Shown here: positions 1 through 9,925 of the stretch, one piece after another
Layout of the letters: each line of letters begins with the position of its first letter
Numbering within the stretch: position 1 is the stretch's first letter
DNA from: Candidatus Sabulitectum sp.
Lineage (GTDB): Bacteria > Fermentibacterota > Fermentibacteria > Fermentibacterales > JCC-6
Assembly (NCBI GenBank): GCA_021107435.1
Contig: JAIOSV010000104.1
Span: forward strand, 1-64,000
Reading direction: 5' to 3'
Length of the DNA stretch: 64,000 nt
Made by a program: the position numbers and the translations under genes
The notes under the pieces: model-generated
Database searches by the model: none
What the model was told of the DNA's origin: nothing
Seen by the model: only the letters and a program-made list of their open reading frames with translations

Positions 1-455
1 TGAACCCCTCTATGATTATGAGAATGGCGCCTCCCTGGACAGAGACGGTTCAGGATAACCTTCTCTTCAACTTTGAACAGAGAATCACCACACTTACCGG
101 TCTTGCAGAATCGAGTGAAATAAGTGCTGCGGAATTCATTGCAGCAAGGGATACCCTCCTGGAGCGAGCGGAAACCTGGGCGGTACTTGAGATACTTCAG
201 GAAGATCAGGCATACCGTAACTATGATTATTACGGCTGGCCGTCGGAGGAAATGGATACAGACGCAATTCTGGAAAGGCTTGATCTTTCCTACAGAGCAG
301 CGCTGGATACTCTGAAAAAGCAGGAACCCGGTGAGAACACCGAGTATTTCCAGCTCGCAGTCCAGCAGCATGAAGAGTTCCTTCAGAAGTACAGCGAATT
401 TCAACTGGCTGCTCCTGCTCTCAAAATTCTTCTTATGGATCTTATTGAACCATAA
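1..455 (+). CDS. Helical protein, paralog of the next gene; 5' end outside window
   Basis: ORF continues upstream of base 12 in frame (..LNPSMIMRMAPPWT aligns with LNMTMLTRMIPPWT of the next ORF); shares AAEFIAARDTLLERAET, LSYRAALDTL, QQHEEFLQ with 481..1281. Confidence 0.75.
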   Translation, partial: NPSMIMRMAPPWTETVQDNLLFNFEQRITTLTGLAESSEISAAEFIAARDTLLERAETWAVLEILQEDQAYRNYDYYGWPSEEMDTDAILERLDLSYRAALDTLKKQEPGENTEYFQLAVQQHEEFLQKYSEFQLAAPALKILLMDLIEP

Positions 456-480
456 GCCATTCAGTAAAAGGAGGTAATTA

Positions 481-1281
481 ATGAGCAGACAGATTGCACT
501 GGGAGGATCACTTCTTTTAACCATTTCAGCAACAGCGGCAACCGCGCAACCTGCCGAGACCCGAACGATTCTCGAATCAGATGACTGGGAAACGCTGAAA
601 AGCATCTGGAGGCTGACAGACCGTGCCAGGTCAGCAAATAACTACTCTGAATTTACAGACGGCTCCTATGACTTCCCCATAGCCACGGTAAAAGGAGACT
701 CGCTTAACACTCTAATCGGTACTCTGTTTTCAGAAACAAACCTTGAGAACCCTCGAATTCAGACAGCGGTCTTTCTGATACAAAAAATCACACAAACCCG
801 GATTACGCGGCTCAGCAGACTCAACATGACAATGCTTACCCGAATGATTCCTCCCTGGACATTGCTTGTGCGGGAAAGTCAGCTCTTCAATTTTGAGGAC
901 AGGATAACTGCACTTACCAGTCTTGTAGACACCGGTGAAATTACCGCCGCGGAATTCATTGCTGCACGGGACACCCTTCTGGAAAGAGCGGAAACCCTGG
1001 CTGTTCTTGAGATACTGGAAGAGGTCTATGAACAGGCTGATTACGGCTATTACTCTGATCCTGTTGATGGGCTTGATACCGATATAATTTTAGAACGACT
1101 TGATCTCTCCTACAGAGCGGCGCTTGATACTCTGAGCAAGCAGGATCACGGGGAATACTTCGAACGCTATCAGATTGCTGTTCAACAACATGAGGAGTTT
1201 CTCCAGAGGTACAATGATTTCAAGGAAGCAAGGCCTGTTCTCCGGATCCTGCTTACCGACCTCATGGAGGCAAAAATTTGA
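481..1281 (+). CDS. Predicted secreted helical protein, tandem paralog of upstream ORF
   Basis: ATG after AAAAGGAGG RBS; N-terminal signal-peptide-like MSRQIALGGSLLLTISATAATAQP; C-terminal half parallels the preceding ORF. Confidence 0.85.
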   Translation: MSRQIALGGSLLLTISATAATAQPAETRTILESDDWETLKSIWRLTDRARSANNYSEFTDGSYDFPIATVKGDSLNTLIGTLFSETNLENPRIQTAVFLIQKITQTRITRLSRLNMTMLTRMIPPWTLLVRESQLFNFEDRITALTSLVDTGEITAAEFIAARDTLLERAETLAVLEILEEVYEQADYGYYSDPVDGLDTDIILERLDLSYRAALDTLSKQDHGEYFERYQIAVQQHEEFLQRYNDFKEARPVLRILLTDLMEAKI

Positions 1282-2210
1282 GTACCATGTGGTTTGCCTT
1301 CGAAGTAACAGAAAGGTGCAATCTCGACTGCGAATTCTGCTACAATGTGTGGCTGGAGAAAAACACAGTTGCCCACAGCGAACTCTCTCTGAACAATATT
1401 GAAAAAGTACTGTGCAATATTTCAAAGGCTCCCGGCGCCATGGGGGTAACTGTCACCGGGGGCGAACCTCTTCTCAGAGGTGATATTCCTGAGATTGTCA
1501 GACTATGCAGCAGGGCCGGGCTGAAGACAGCACTGGCCACAAACGGCACTCTGCTTACCCGAAAAGTAATAAAGGAACTCACAGGCAGCGGAGTACAACA
1601 CTTCGATATAGGCTTCACCGATCCCTCTGAGGAAACCAGGCTGGGGCTCACTGCAGCAGTAAAATCCGGATGCACTGTAACCGCTTCTATCTGCGTTCAC
1701 AACAACAACTACGAAAGGACAGGAATCCTCACCGAAATAGCTGCTGCCCTTGGGGCGGATGCAATTTCCCTCAACCGGTTCGTGCCGACGGGACGGGGAA
1801 AACATCATTTACAAAGTCTCCAGTTGAATAACAAAAACCTTCTTACAGCATTGGAACTTGCGAACAGCACAGCGATAACTGCCGGTATTTACATCTATAC
1901 CGGCATACCGGTTGAACCGTGCATTGCATCCAGTACCGAATTTCCCGGAATTGTCTTCTCCACCTGTCAGTGCGGTCGAACAAAATGGGCCATTAACCCC
2001 AGCGGCAACCTCCGTACCTGTGAGCAGAATACAGAAGTTCTTGGAAACCTGCTGAAAAACTCCTTCACCGAAATTATTAGCCGCAACGCCGGGACGATAA
2101 AGAAATTCAGAGAATGGAGACAATCGGAAAAATGTTTTCCCTGCACTCTACCGGGAGATTGCAGAGGCGGATGCAGGTTCGCGATTAGAACGAGTGCACA
2201 TGCTCTTTGA
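1278..2210 (+). CDS. Radical SAM/SPASM-like protein
   Basis: CNLDCEFCY (CxxxCxxC) motif, TGGEPLL motif, Cys-rich C-terminus CQCGRTKW..CEQN..CFPCTLPGDCRGGC; TTGA overlap with upstream stop. Confidence 0.85.
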   Translation: MSTMWFAFEVTERCNLDCEFCYNVWLEKNTVAHSELSLNNIEKVLCNISKAPGAMGVTVTGGEPLLRGDIPEIVRLCSRAGLKTALATNGTLLTRKVIKELTGSGVQHFDIGFTDPSEETRLGLTAAVKSGCTVTASICVHNNNYERTGILTEIAAALGADAISLNRFVPTGRGKHHLQSLQLNNKNLLTALELANSTAITAGIYIYTGIPVEPCIASSTEFPGIVFSTCQCGRTKWAINPSGNLRTCEQNTEVLGNLLKNSFTEIISRNAGTIKKFREWRQSEKCFPCTLPGDCRGGCRFAIRTSAHAL

Positions 2211-2457
2211 GAAAATTCCAGAACCGCTCCAGAAAACACAGGCATCCCCTATATATGCACCCATCTGCCAGCCAGTAAGGCAAGTGAGTACAGCTCTTTA
2301 ACCCTACTTTGCAGCAGCCTTTCCCTGACCGAATCAGATTCCCATGGCGACAATCCAGCGTTGTCATTTATATTACTGGTGGACAAACACTGATAATTAG
2401 AGACTAACGGAAAGGTTCAGGGCTTTCTTTTGTTAACGCAAAATGGAGTGTAAGACA

Positions 2458-3327
2458 ATGAGGATAACCGCAATACTATTGGTACTTCTCTGCACAACCG
2501 TTCTGGCTGATTTCGTTGAGATAGGGATCGGCGGAACGGTAACGACCAACAGGCCATTCTGCGGCACTTGAGGGGTGGGACGAAGGTATCAGGTTCTGGT
2601 ACTCGAAGAAGAACTCAGTATTCCCGCTCTCATAAACAGAATTGAGCTTTTAAGCACACACGCGGGCTTTTCCACAGGCGACTACTACAATTTCAGAACG
2701 CTTCTCTGTGCCACCGAGGTAACCTCACTTACAAACTCCTTCAATACCAACTACGGTACGAATGAGCCCGATACAGTACTCCAGAAAGACACTCTGGAGA
2801 TTCACTGGAACAGCACCACCCCCGGATGGAACGGATTTGACTTCGATACGCCATTTCCTTTTGACGGCTCTTCAAGCCTGATAATCGAGTTCCAGTATCT
2901 GGGAAGCGCGTCTACCTGCGTTAACGTTAAAGCTGCCTCTTTGCCATCGGGGGAAAGATGCCTGGATGCCAGCCATCCATCAAGCTCTACCGGCTCCAAC
3001 ATGTCTTTTTACAACCGCATGCGCATATTCTACACACCAACCGGGATCGGCGAAAACCATGAAGGGTTGCTGGAACTTTCCCTCGAACCGGAGATCAACC
3101 CTCTGTCCATCCTTAGTCTCCGTGCGGTCTCACAGACAGAAAATCAGGGAGTTATAACCGCCTACGGAATCGACGGAAGACACCTGGGAACCGTGTGGGA
3201 AGGCACTCTTCACCCTGGAGAGAACTCTATCCTGGGAAACAGGTCAGGACTTCCTTCGGGAGTCTGTTTCCTGATTCTGAAAACCGCAGAATCAAGAGTG
3301 TCGACCAGGATACTGCTGCTGCCCTAA
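2458..3327 (+). pseudogene. Secreted protein with Por/T9SS-like C-terminal tail, interrupted by in-frame TGA at 2569-2571
   Basis: MRITAILLVLLCTTVLADFVEIGIGGTVTTNRPFCGT*GVGRRYQVLVLEEEL... same frame before and after the TGA; C-terminus ITAYGIDGRHLGT...LPSGVCFLILKTAESRVSTRILLLP. Confidence 0.65.
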
Positions 3328-3359
3328 GACTGACAGCGGAACTGATATCCGCCCGTGCT

Positions 3360-4541
3360 TTAAGAAAAATATCTGCTTAACACTTCATGCAGACTGCTCA
3401 GGTTTGCTACCTGGACCCCGTTCTGTATTCTTGTTTCGCTGCCTCCATAGATCAGGATTCCATCATTTGCTCTGTCTATACTTGATTTGAATCTCTTCAA
3501 ACCTTTAAAAAAGTCTCTATTTACGGTTGCAGCAGATTTGATCTCCAGCGGAATCACGTCTGCTGCCTGTTGAATCACAAGATCTACTTCATTTCCATTG
3601 CTGTCACGATAAAACATAAGCCCGGGTCTGTTTTGACCCTTGTTGAAAAAGTACTTCATGACTTCAGTAACTATCATGTTCTCAAAAAGCATTCCACGCA
3701 GTGGATGAGTAGAAATCTGGTCAGGCGAATTTATGCCCATCAGGTACGCGGCAAGACCCACATCATAAAAATACAGCTTGGGTGATTTAACCAGTCGCTT
3801 TGAGATACTACTGAAAAAAGGAGGAAGCCTGAAGCAGATGTAACTGGCTTCAAGAAGAGACAGCCATTCCTTTACCGTAGGTTGTGCCACACCGGTATCA
3901 TTGCTCAGCCTGGTGTAGTTGATTATCTGACCTGTTCTTCCTCCGCACAAGCCCATAAATTTCTGAAAAACTGTCAGATCCTGCACCAAACTCAATTGCC
4001 GTACATCCCGCTCAATGTATGTGGCAACATAGTCGGACATTGCTTGAGTTGGGTTTAGGTCTCTGTGAAATATTCGCGGGTATCCACCACTGTAAATCCG
4101 GTTATCAATTTTTGAATCCGCCCAGTGAGTTGATATCTCTGTAAAAGAGAAAGGAAGAAGGGTCAGCAGTGCGGTTCTCCCTGCCAGTGATTGATTGACG
4201 GTATTTGATACACTCAGGTTTTGACTGCCCGTAAGAATGTATTTTCCTGCAAAGTTCGAAGCATCCACTTCAGGCTGGATATATGATACAAGATCGGGTG
4301 CGCGTTGAATCTCATCAAGAATTGCACCATCTGGAAATCGGGCAAGGAAACCCCTGGGATCATTCAATGCAAATTCACGGGTATCCGGTTCTTCAAGACT
4401 GATGTAAGCCATGTGTGGAAATACCATTCTGCACATAGTTGTTTTCCCCGATTGCCTTGGACCTGTGATGGTAACTACGGGGTACTTTTCTGCTAGATTC
4501 CTAAGCAAAGACTCTGATAATCGATGAATAAGTTTGGACAT
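3360..4541 (-). CDS. AAA ATPase, DUF4143-type
   Basis: Walker A GPRQSGKTT, LDEIQRAP Walker B, C-terminal EVDLVIQQAADVIPLEIKSA nuclease-fold-like motif typical of the family. Confidence 0.9.
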   Translation of the reverse strand: MSKLIHRLSESLLRNLAEKYPVVTITGPRQSGKTTMCRMVFPHMAYISLEEPDTREFALNDPRGFLARFPDGAILDEIQRAPDLVSYIQPEVDASNFAGKYILTGSQNLSVSNTVNQSLAGRTALLTLLPFSFTEISTHWADSKIDNRIYSGGYPRIFHRDLNPTQAMSDYVATYIERDVRQLSLVQDLTVFQKFMGLCGGRTGQIINYTRLSNDTGVAQPTVKEWLSLLEASYICFRLPPFFSSISKRLVKSPKLYFYDVGLAAYLMGINSPDQISTHPLRGMLFENMIVTEVMKYFFNKGQNRPGLMFYRDSNGNEVDLVIQQAADVIPLEIKSAATVNRDFFKGLKRFKSSIDRANDGILIYGGSETRIQNGVQVANLSSLHEVLSRYFS

Positions 4542-4896
4542 TTCTACTCCATTTTATGCAATCATAAGATTCGATCTTCGATCTACATAAAACAAAAGCG
4601 TATTCAGGTCAAGTGTCGCTGTCCGGAAAATACTTCGGCCCTGCAGCTAATCCCTATCAGTCTCTTCACCTTTGAAGCCAACATAAACCCAGATATAGCC
4701 AGCTTTTAGTATCAGGATATTCCCTGTAACCAGAGAAATGAATTTCTTCATTGAATTTCCTTCAGGGCATTTTATACTGCATGTTACAGATGCAGGTGCG
4801 GTGGTACGTAGAAAACTCACGTTAGAGGATTCGAGTCTAAGGGAACTACCAAATAAATATTGAGCCAAACACACCCAGGCCCAATTCACGTATTGC

Positions 4897-5066
4897 AAGA
4901 AGCATGCTTTCTGGATGAATTTGCTTGAAACTTGCTTTTCGAAAATAGCATGGTCTTTCCTTAGCACATTCGTGCTGGCTCAAAAGAAGAGCTCAAAGAG
5001 AGAATTCTTCAGGAGATCTCGAAGACAAACGCTGAGCCTGATATACACCCGCTGGAAGAATTATGA
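4897..5066 (+). pseudogene. IS630-like transposase C-terminal remnant (frameshifted)
   Basis: FTYCKKHAFWMNLLETCFSKIAWSFL in one frame, then HIRAGSKEELKERILQEISKTNAEPDIH in another; resembles the DDE C-terminus of IS630-family transposases. Confidence 0.6.
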
Positions 5067-5181
5067 CTTCCGTGTACCGCATTTAAAAGGTATAGGGGCC
5101 GGAGCCATTGACCGTATTAATCACACGGCATATCTTATGTGCGAAGACTTATAATGCTATTTGTATCTGGAAGGGGAATGA

Positions 5182-5583
5182 ATGAATATATTATTAGCGG
5201 CGATGATGGTAATGTCGATAATTGCTCCGACAGGAGACATGAGTGTACCTGACGGGTCTAATTATGAGAATGCATACTATGTTGTGCATGGCAATCCTAC
5301 ATTTGGATCAAATGTTGACTATGTGCTTATTGAACGGATACGTAGTAATGGACAGGTTGCTTCTACTTGTGCAATTCAATTTAGTGGAGATCATTACTAT
5401 ATGGGGTTTCCTGGTCTTTATTTTCCGATAAGAATAAGAGCAACGGCATATAGGAACGGTAACCTAGTAGGGACTCAGTCCACTCCATTCCTGACAGAAA
5501 ATGATTTTGTAGAAGGACTATATCCTTTTGAATACATCTACTCACCTCATTGTGTTCCTCAGTCGGCTTCAATAGGTATCTAG
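5182..5583 (+). CDS. Small predicted secreted protein, unknown
   Basis: ORF with RBS-like GGAAGGGGAATGA, hydrophobic N-terminus, followed by a terminator-like hairpin. Confidence 0.6.
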   Translation: MNILLAAMMVMSIIAPTGDMSVPDGSNYENAYYVVHGNPTFGSNVDYVLIERIRSNGQVASTCAIQFSGDHYYMGFPGLYFPIRIRATAYRNGNLVGTQSTPFLTENDFVEGLYPFEYIYSPHCVPQSASIGI

Positions 5584-5623
5584 CGTGAGCTTCCTATGAA
5601 ATAGGGAATTCCAGAAAGCCTTG

Positions 5624-5669
5624 ATGCCGTAACTCGCTTCAACTGAGGCGGTTACGGTATTTCTTTTTT
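5624..5669 (+). terminator. Rho-independent-like terminator
   Basis: atgccgtaac...gttacggtat stem followed by T-rich ttcttttttg. Confidence 0.7.
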
Positions 5670-5815
5670 GCCGTTTTTATGTATACACTAACTATAATGG
5701 GTTATTGGGCTAGATAATATCGTGATACTGAGTATAATACGGCGTGATTGATTTGTATGTATGGCACTGGATGAAATGGTGGTGTCAAGCCTTCGATTCA
5801 ATCCATAACATCAAG

Positions 5816-6340
5816 AGAGCAAAAGTACTGGTATATCGTTGAGTCAAGAAGAGTTAATGGGAAACCCAGACCTATAGTTCTTGAATATCTTGGTAAGCCG
5901 GAAACTCTTCTCAAAAGACTTCGGGGACTCTCTGAGAATTACACAATCAAGTCTTATTCTCATGGTGCGGTAGTTGCACTTCTTGATATCGCTCAAAAGC
6001 TTGATATGCCTTCCATCATCAATCAGCACATAAAATCTCAGCGACCCTACATAGCTGAGAGACCTGTTCGCCATAAGCTCACTACCGGAATAACTTTCTT
6101 GCTGGCAATTGGTAGAGTATGTAAACCCAAAAGTAAAGAAGGATGGTGGGACTGAGCAAGAACCACTTCAAGCGAGTACCTGCTCAGAATAGCTCTCAGC
6201 TAGGTAAACAGCAAACATTTCTGGGATATGATGGATTCTCTCCCAGTTGGAGCTATTGAGAAGATTGAGTATGAGTTATTGCGAAGAGCCCGCGCAATCT
6301 ACAGACTGTGTTTGCCTGATTCACTATTCCCGAGCAAGCA
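5816..6340 (+). pseudogene. IS1634-like transposase N-terminal remnant
   Basis: QKYWYIVESRRVNGKPRPIVLEYLGKPETLLKRL...LLAIGRVCKPKSKEGWWD*ARTTSSEYLLRIALS*; in-frame TGA at 6153 then further stops and truncation. Confidence 0.75.
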
Positions 6341-6391
6341 CAGGCCGCCGACACCCGGTGCCGTGGCCTGTACTCTCTACCTTCAGCAGAA

Positions 6392-8011
6392 CTAGCTGAT
6401 CAGGTTTTTGATGTCGTCTTCAACTGTAGTAATTCCGGCAATGCCGAAGTTTTCAACAAGAACATTCACCACCGCAGGTGAAAGAAATGCCGGAAGTGTG
6501 GGCCCCAGGTGGATATTCTTTACCCCAAGGTGCAGAAGAGCAAGCAGTACTGTTACCGCCTTCTGCTCGTACCAGGCAATGTTGTAAACGATTGGCAGAT
6601 CATTGATGTCATCAAGCCCGAATACTTCTTTAAGCTTCATGGCGATAAGCGCAAGGGAATAGCTGTCGTTGCACTGTCCCGCGTCAAGAACACGGGGGAT
6701 ACCACCGATGTCACCGAGATCAAGCTTGTTGTAACGGAATTTCGCGCAACCGGCAGTAAGAATTACAGTATCTTTCGGAAGAGCCTTAGCGAAATCCGTG
6801 TAGTAGTTTCTGCCCTTCTGACGACCGTCGCAACCGGCCATAACGACAAACTTCCTGATTGCGCCGGACTTAACCGCGGCAACAATCTTATCCGCAAGGG
6901 CAAACACCTGGTTATGGGCGAATCCGCCAACGATGCTGCCGGTTTCAATCTCTGTGGGAGCAGGAAGGGTTTTAGCCATGGCTATGATTTCAGAGAAATC
7001 CTTTACTCCACCTTCTGGTCTGTCAGCAACGCTCTTTACGCCAGGGAATGAAACAAGTCCTGTTGTAAACACCCGGTCAGTATAGGACTGCTTCGGAGGA
7101 ACGAGGCAGTTTGTGGTCATAAGAATGGGACCGTTGAAGGAAGCGAACTCCTTGTCCTGGAGCCACCATGCATTCCCGTAGTTGCCTGCGAAATTGTCAT
7201 AGTTCCTGAAAGCGGGATAGTAGTTCGCGGGAAGCATCTCTCCGTGGGTGTAAACATCTACGCCTGTTCTCTGTGTCTGCTTCAAAAGTTCTTCCATGTC
7301 CTTTAGATCATGACCTGAAATAAGGATTGCGGGATTGTTCCGGACACCGATATTCACTTCAGTAATTCCCGGGTTTCCGTAGGTTTCCGTGTTTGCCCTG
7401 TCAAGTATAGCCATGGCGCCCACTGCAGCTTCACCGGTCTTCATAACAAGGGCGATCATTTCATCAACGCTGAGATCCTTTGTTGTTGAGGCAAGTCCTT
7501 CAATCATAAAGTCAAACACGGCCTGATCCTCAAAGCCAAGAACAAATGCATGATCCGCATAAGCCGCGACTCCCTTAAGGCCATATGTGAGAAGCTCGCG
7601 CAGAGACCGGACATCCTCGTTTACGGTAGAGAGAACTCCAATGTTATCGGCTTTTTTGAGAAAGCCTTCTTTTGTATTCGCAGTCCAAACTGCGCAGTCA
7701 TGCAGGTCTCCGCTGACATTGTACTTTGCTTTAATCTTATCACGGAGAACTAATCCCTGCTTAATGATATCGACAAGATTGTCGTCATTGAAGTTGACAT
7801 TCGTGATTGTTGTGAAAAGTGCTTTTGTAACGAAATGACTGACTTCGTTGTCAATCCTGCCTGCTTTTTCCGCAATGACGCTGATTCCTTTTGCGGTGTA
7901 GATAAGAAGGTCCTGAAGAATTGCTGTGTCTCCCCTTTTCCCGCAGATTCCGTTTACAGTACACCCCTTGTTACCCAGGGTTTCCTGGCATTGATAGCAG
8001 AACATACTCAT
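6392..8011 (-). CDS. hcp: Hydroxylamine reductase / hybrid cluster protein
   Basis: [24 protein letters not shown]-terminal Cys cluster; full-length family features. Confidence 0.95.
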   Translation of the reverse strand: MSMFCYQCQETLGNKGCTVNGICGKRGDTAILQDLLIYTAKGISVIAEKAGRIDNEVSHFVTKALFTTITNVNFNDDNLVDIIKQGLVLRDKIKAKYNVSGDLHDCAVWTANTKEGFLKKADNIGVLSTVNEDVRSLRELLTYGLKGVAAYADHAFVLGFEDQAVFDFMIEGLASTTKDLSVDEMIALVMKTGEAAVGAMAILDRANTETYGNPGITEVNIGVRNNPAILISGHDLKDMEELLKQTQRTGVDVYTHGEMLPANYYPAFRNYDNFAGNYGNAWWLQDKEFASFNGPILMTTNCLVPPKQSYTDRVFTTGLVSFPGVKSVADRPEGGVKDFSEIIAMAKTLPAPTEIETGSIVGGFAHNQVFALADKIVAAVKSGAIRKFVVMAGCDGRQKGRNYYTDFAKALPKDTVILTAGCAKFRYNKLDLGDIGGIPRVLDAGQCNDSYSLALIAMKLKEVFGLDDINDLPIVYNIAWYEQKAVTVLLALLHLGVKNIHLGPTLPAFLSPAVVNVLVENFGIAGITTVEDDIKNLIS

Positions 8012-8021
8012 GATAATCTCC

Positions 8022-8729
8022 CTACTTTTCTTCCAGGATCTCGCCCCGGACTCCTATTTTTACCCTTCGATACGGAATTACTTTGCCTGAAAGAGCCAGG
8101 GCTTTTTCAACCATGGCCACCAGACCGGAGCAGCATGGAACCTCCATGTGCACCACTGTTACACTGGCAATACTGTTGTACTTCATTATCTCTGTCAGCT
8201 TTTCCAGATACCCCTCTGTCCTGTCCAGTTTCGGACAGGCAATAACTACCTTTCTGCCTTTTAAAAACTTTGCATGAAATTCTCCGAAAGCCACCGGAAC
8301 GCAACTTGCAGCTATCAGAAGGTCAGCATTCTGCCAGTATGGCGCCTCCGGACTTACAAGGTGCAACTGAACAGGCCACTGTTCAAGCATGGACGTCTTG
8401 AGTTGAAGAGTATCCGATTTTATTTCTCCAGATTTGAAACTCATCGCCTTTGTGCCCGGGCATCCTGATAAAACAGGTTGAGGTTTGTTCACTGCTTCAG
8501 CACGAGCCATTGCAGCCACTCCATCAAAAGCGTCAGCTTCTCTCTCCTCAATGGTTATAGCACCTCTGGGACAGTCTCCGAGACAGTCGCCCAGACCATC
8601 GCAGAAAGAGTCTTTGACAAGCCTGGCTTTCCCGTTCACAATCTGCAGAGCACCCTCAGAACAAGAGGGAACGCAGAGACCGCAACCGTCGCACTTTTCC
8701 TCATTTATCCTGATGATCTTCCTTTTCAT
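8022..8729 (-). CDS. 4Fe-4S ferredoxin-type protein
   Basis: [11 protein letters not shown] and [16 protein letters not shown] cluster motifs; directly upstream of hcp. Confidence 0.9.
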   Translation of the reverse strand: MKRKIIRINEEKCDGCGLCVPSCSEGALQIVNGKARLVKDSFCDGLGDCLGDCPRGAITIEEREADAFDGVAAMARAEAVNKPQPVLSGCPGTKAMSFKSGEIKSDTLQLKTSMLEQWPVQLHLVSPEAPYWQNADLLIAASCVPVAFGEFHAKFLKGRKVVIACPKLDRTEGYLEKLTEIMKYNSIASVTVVHMEVPCCSGLVAMVEKALALSGKVIPYRRVKIGVRGEILEEK

Positions 8730-9166
8730 TTCGTTACAATCCCTTCAAAGCTGAAACCATCTTTGATGAAATCTGCCAGAGTAACAGAGCCCAGATGCTT
8801 TACAATCAAATCATCCGCCTCAGACATCAGGCCGCTGAAAAGACACTTTTTCAATGAACAGCGCTTCTTTCTGCCGAAGAGGCATCCGGAAGTATCAAGC
8901 TCTCCATCCACCGTTGTGCAGATATCAAGCAAAGACACTTTTGCCGGTTCCGCCAAAAGAGTATACCCTCCTCCGGGTCCCCTCAGCGCCCTGACATATC
9001 CGCTTTTCAGAAGCCTCTGCATAACCTTGGACGAGTGGTTGGCACTGATACCGAAAACTTCAGCGATTCGAGTGTTGCTTATTGATTCTCCCTTCTTTTC
9101 CGCAAGAAAAATAAGAGCATGCATTGCAATTGAAGCTGCCTCTGAAATTCTTAATACCTGTTTCAT
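8726..9166 (-). CDS. Rrf2 family transcriptional regulator
   Basis: MKQVLRISEAASIAMHALIFLAEK..HSSKVMQRLLKSGYVRALRGPGGGYTL; three-Cys cluster region CLFGRKKRCSLKKC; overlaps the ferredoxin start. Confidence 0.9.
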   Translation of the reverse strand: MKQVLRISEAASIAMHALIFLAEKKGESISNTRIAEVFGISANHSSKVMQRLLKSGYVRALRGPGGGYTLLAEPAKVSLLDICTTVDGELDTSGCLFGRKKRCSLKKCLFSGLMSEADDLIVKHLGSVTLADFIKDGFSFEGIVTK

Positions 9167-9488
9167 GTTGTCTCTTTCTCTATTGGTATAATGGTACTCT
9201 AATGCCACTATTAGACTCTGTCAACCCCGAGTTGGAAATGAAGCAGTCATTCTTCGATAAACCAGTTCAGATACTGGTGCAGATTACCAGCAAGAAAGTT
9301 CGGCAGGCTGATCGACTTGTATTCTTTCCCGTCCGGAGTTCGGAGAAGGTCAACTCGAACCGGTAACTGCTGTTCAAAAACAGACTTCACGCGGGGTGCC
9401 TCCATGTTCAGTTCCATATATCCGGTCAATTTGTCTGATTGCCTTCTCCGACTCAGAGTGACATATTGCGGTACAGAAAAGGAGAGGA

Positions 9489-9923
9489 ATGGAGAAATTC
9501 ATAGAAAACATGTGCAACACAGTTCTTCCGGGCTGCTTTAATTTGAAGGTATTATCCTTTGACTTCGGGAATAAGAATGATTTCCTGGTCACTGTGAATG
9601 ATTCTCGAAATTTTCTTAGCTTTATTCAAGAAAAATGGGATTTTCTTTGCGAAGGATGTTACTCCGATGTTTTTCACAGCGGATTTCTGGGAAGCTATGC
9701 TTTCGCTCTCTGGTTCATGGAATTCGATGAGGACAACTGGTTCTCGTATGATTCTGTTCACAAAGAGACAGAAAAATACCTTAACTCTTACTCCTCTGTT
9801 TCTGATCGGAATGAATTGAGAATAATTAAGGGCTCTTTTCTTCCAATGAAGCTGGATCTGCCTGTAGTCGTGGATTATGAAAAACTATCTGTAACCGTAT
9901 GGACAGGGGAACTTAGAGACTGA
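9489..9923 (+). CDS. Hypothetical protein
   Basis: 144-aa ORF preceded by AGGAGAGGA; no family recognised. Confidence 0.5.
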   Translation: MEKFIENMCNTVLPGCFNLKVLSFDFGNKNDFLVTVNDSRNFLSFIQEKWDFLCEGCYSDVFHSGFLGSYAFALWFMEFDEDNWFSYDSVHKETEKYLNSYSSVSDRNELRIIKGSFLPMKLDLPVVVDYEKLSVTVWTGELRD

Positions 9924-9925
9924 TG

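Noticed and set aside
2569-2571. Selenocysteine at the UGA
   Set aside because: No SECIS-like hairpin is evident just downstream and the family is a secreted beta-rich protein with no redox motif.
4826-4850. tRNA-like T-loop (gattcgagtc)
   Set aside because: No cloverleaf or acceptor pairing could be built around it.
2458-6340. Genetic code reassignment (UGA = Trp)
   Set aside because: Many intact neighbouring genes end in TGA and all long ORFs are intact under the standard code; the two in-frame UGAs are more simply nonsense mutations.
6509-7051. 180-aa plus-strand ORF
   Set aside because: Fully antisense to hcp, a shadow ORF.
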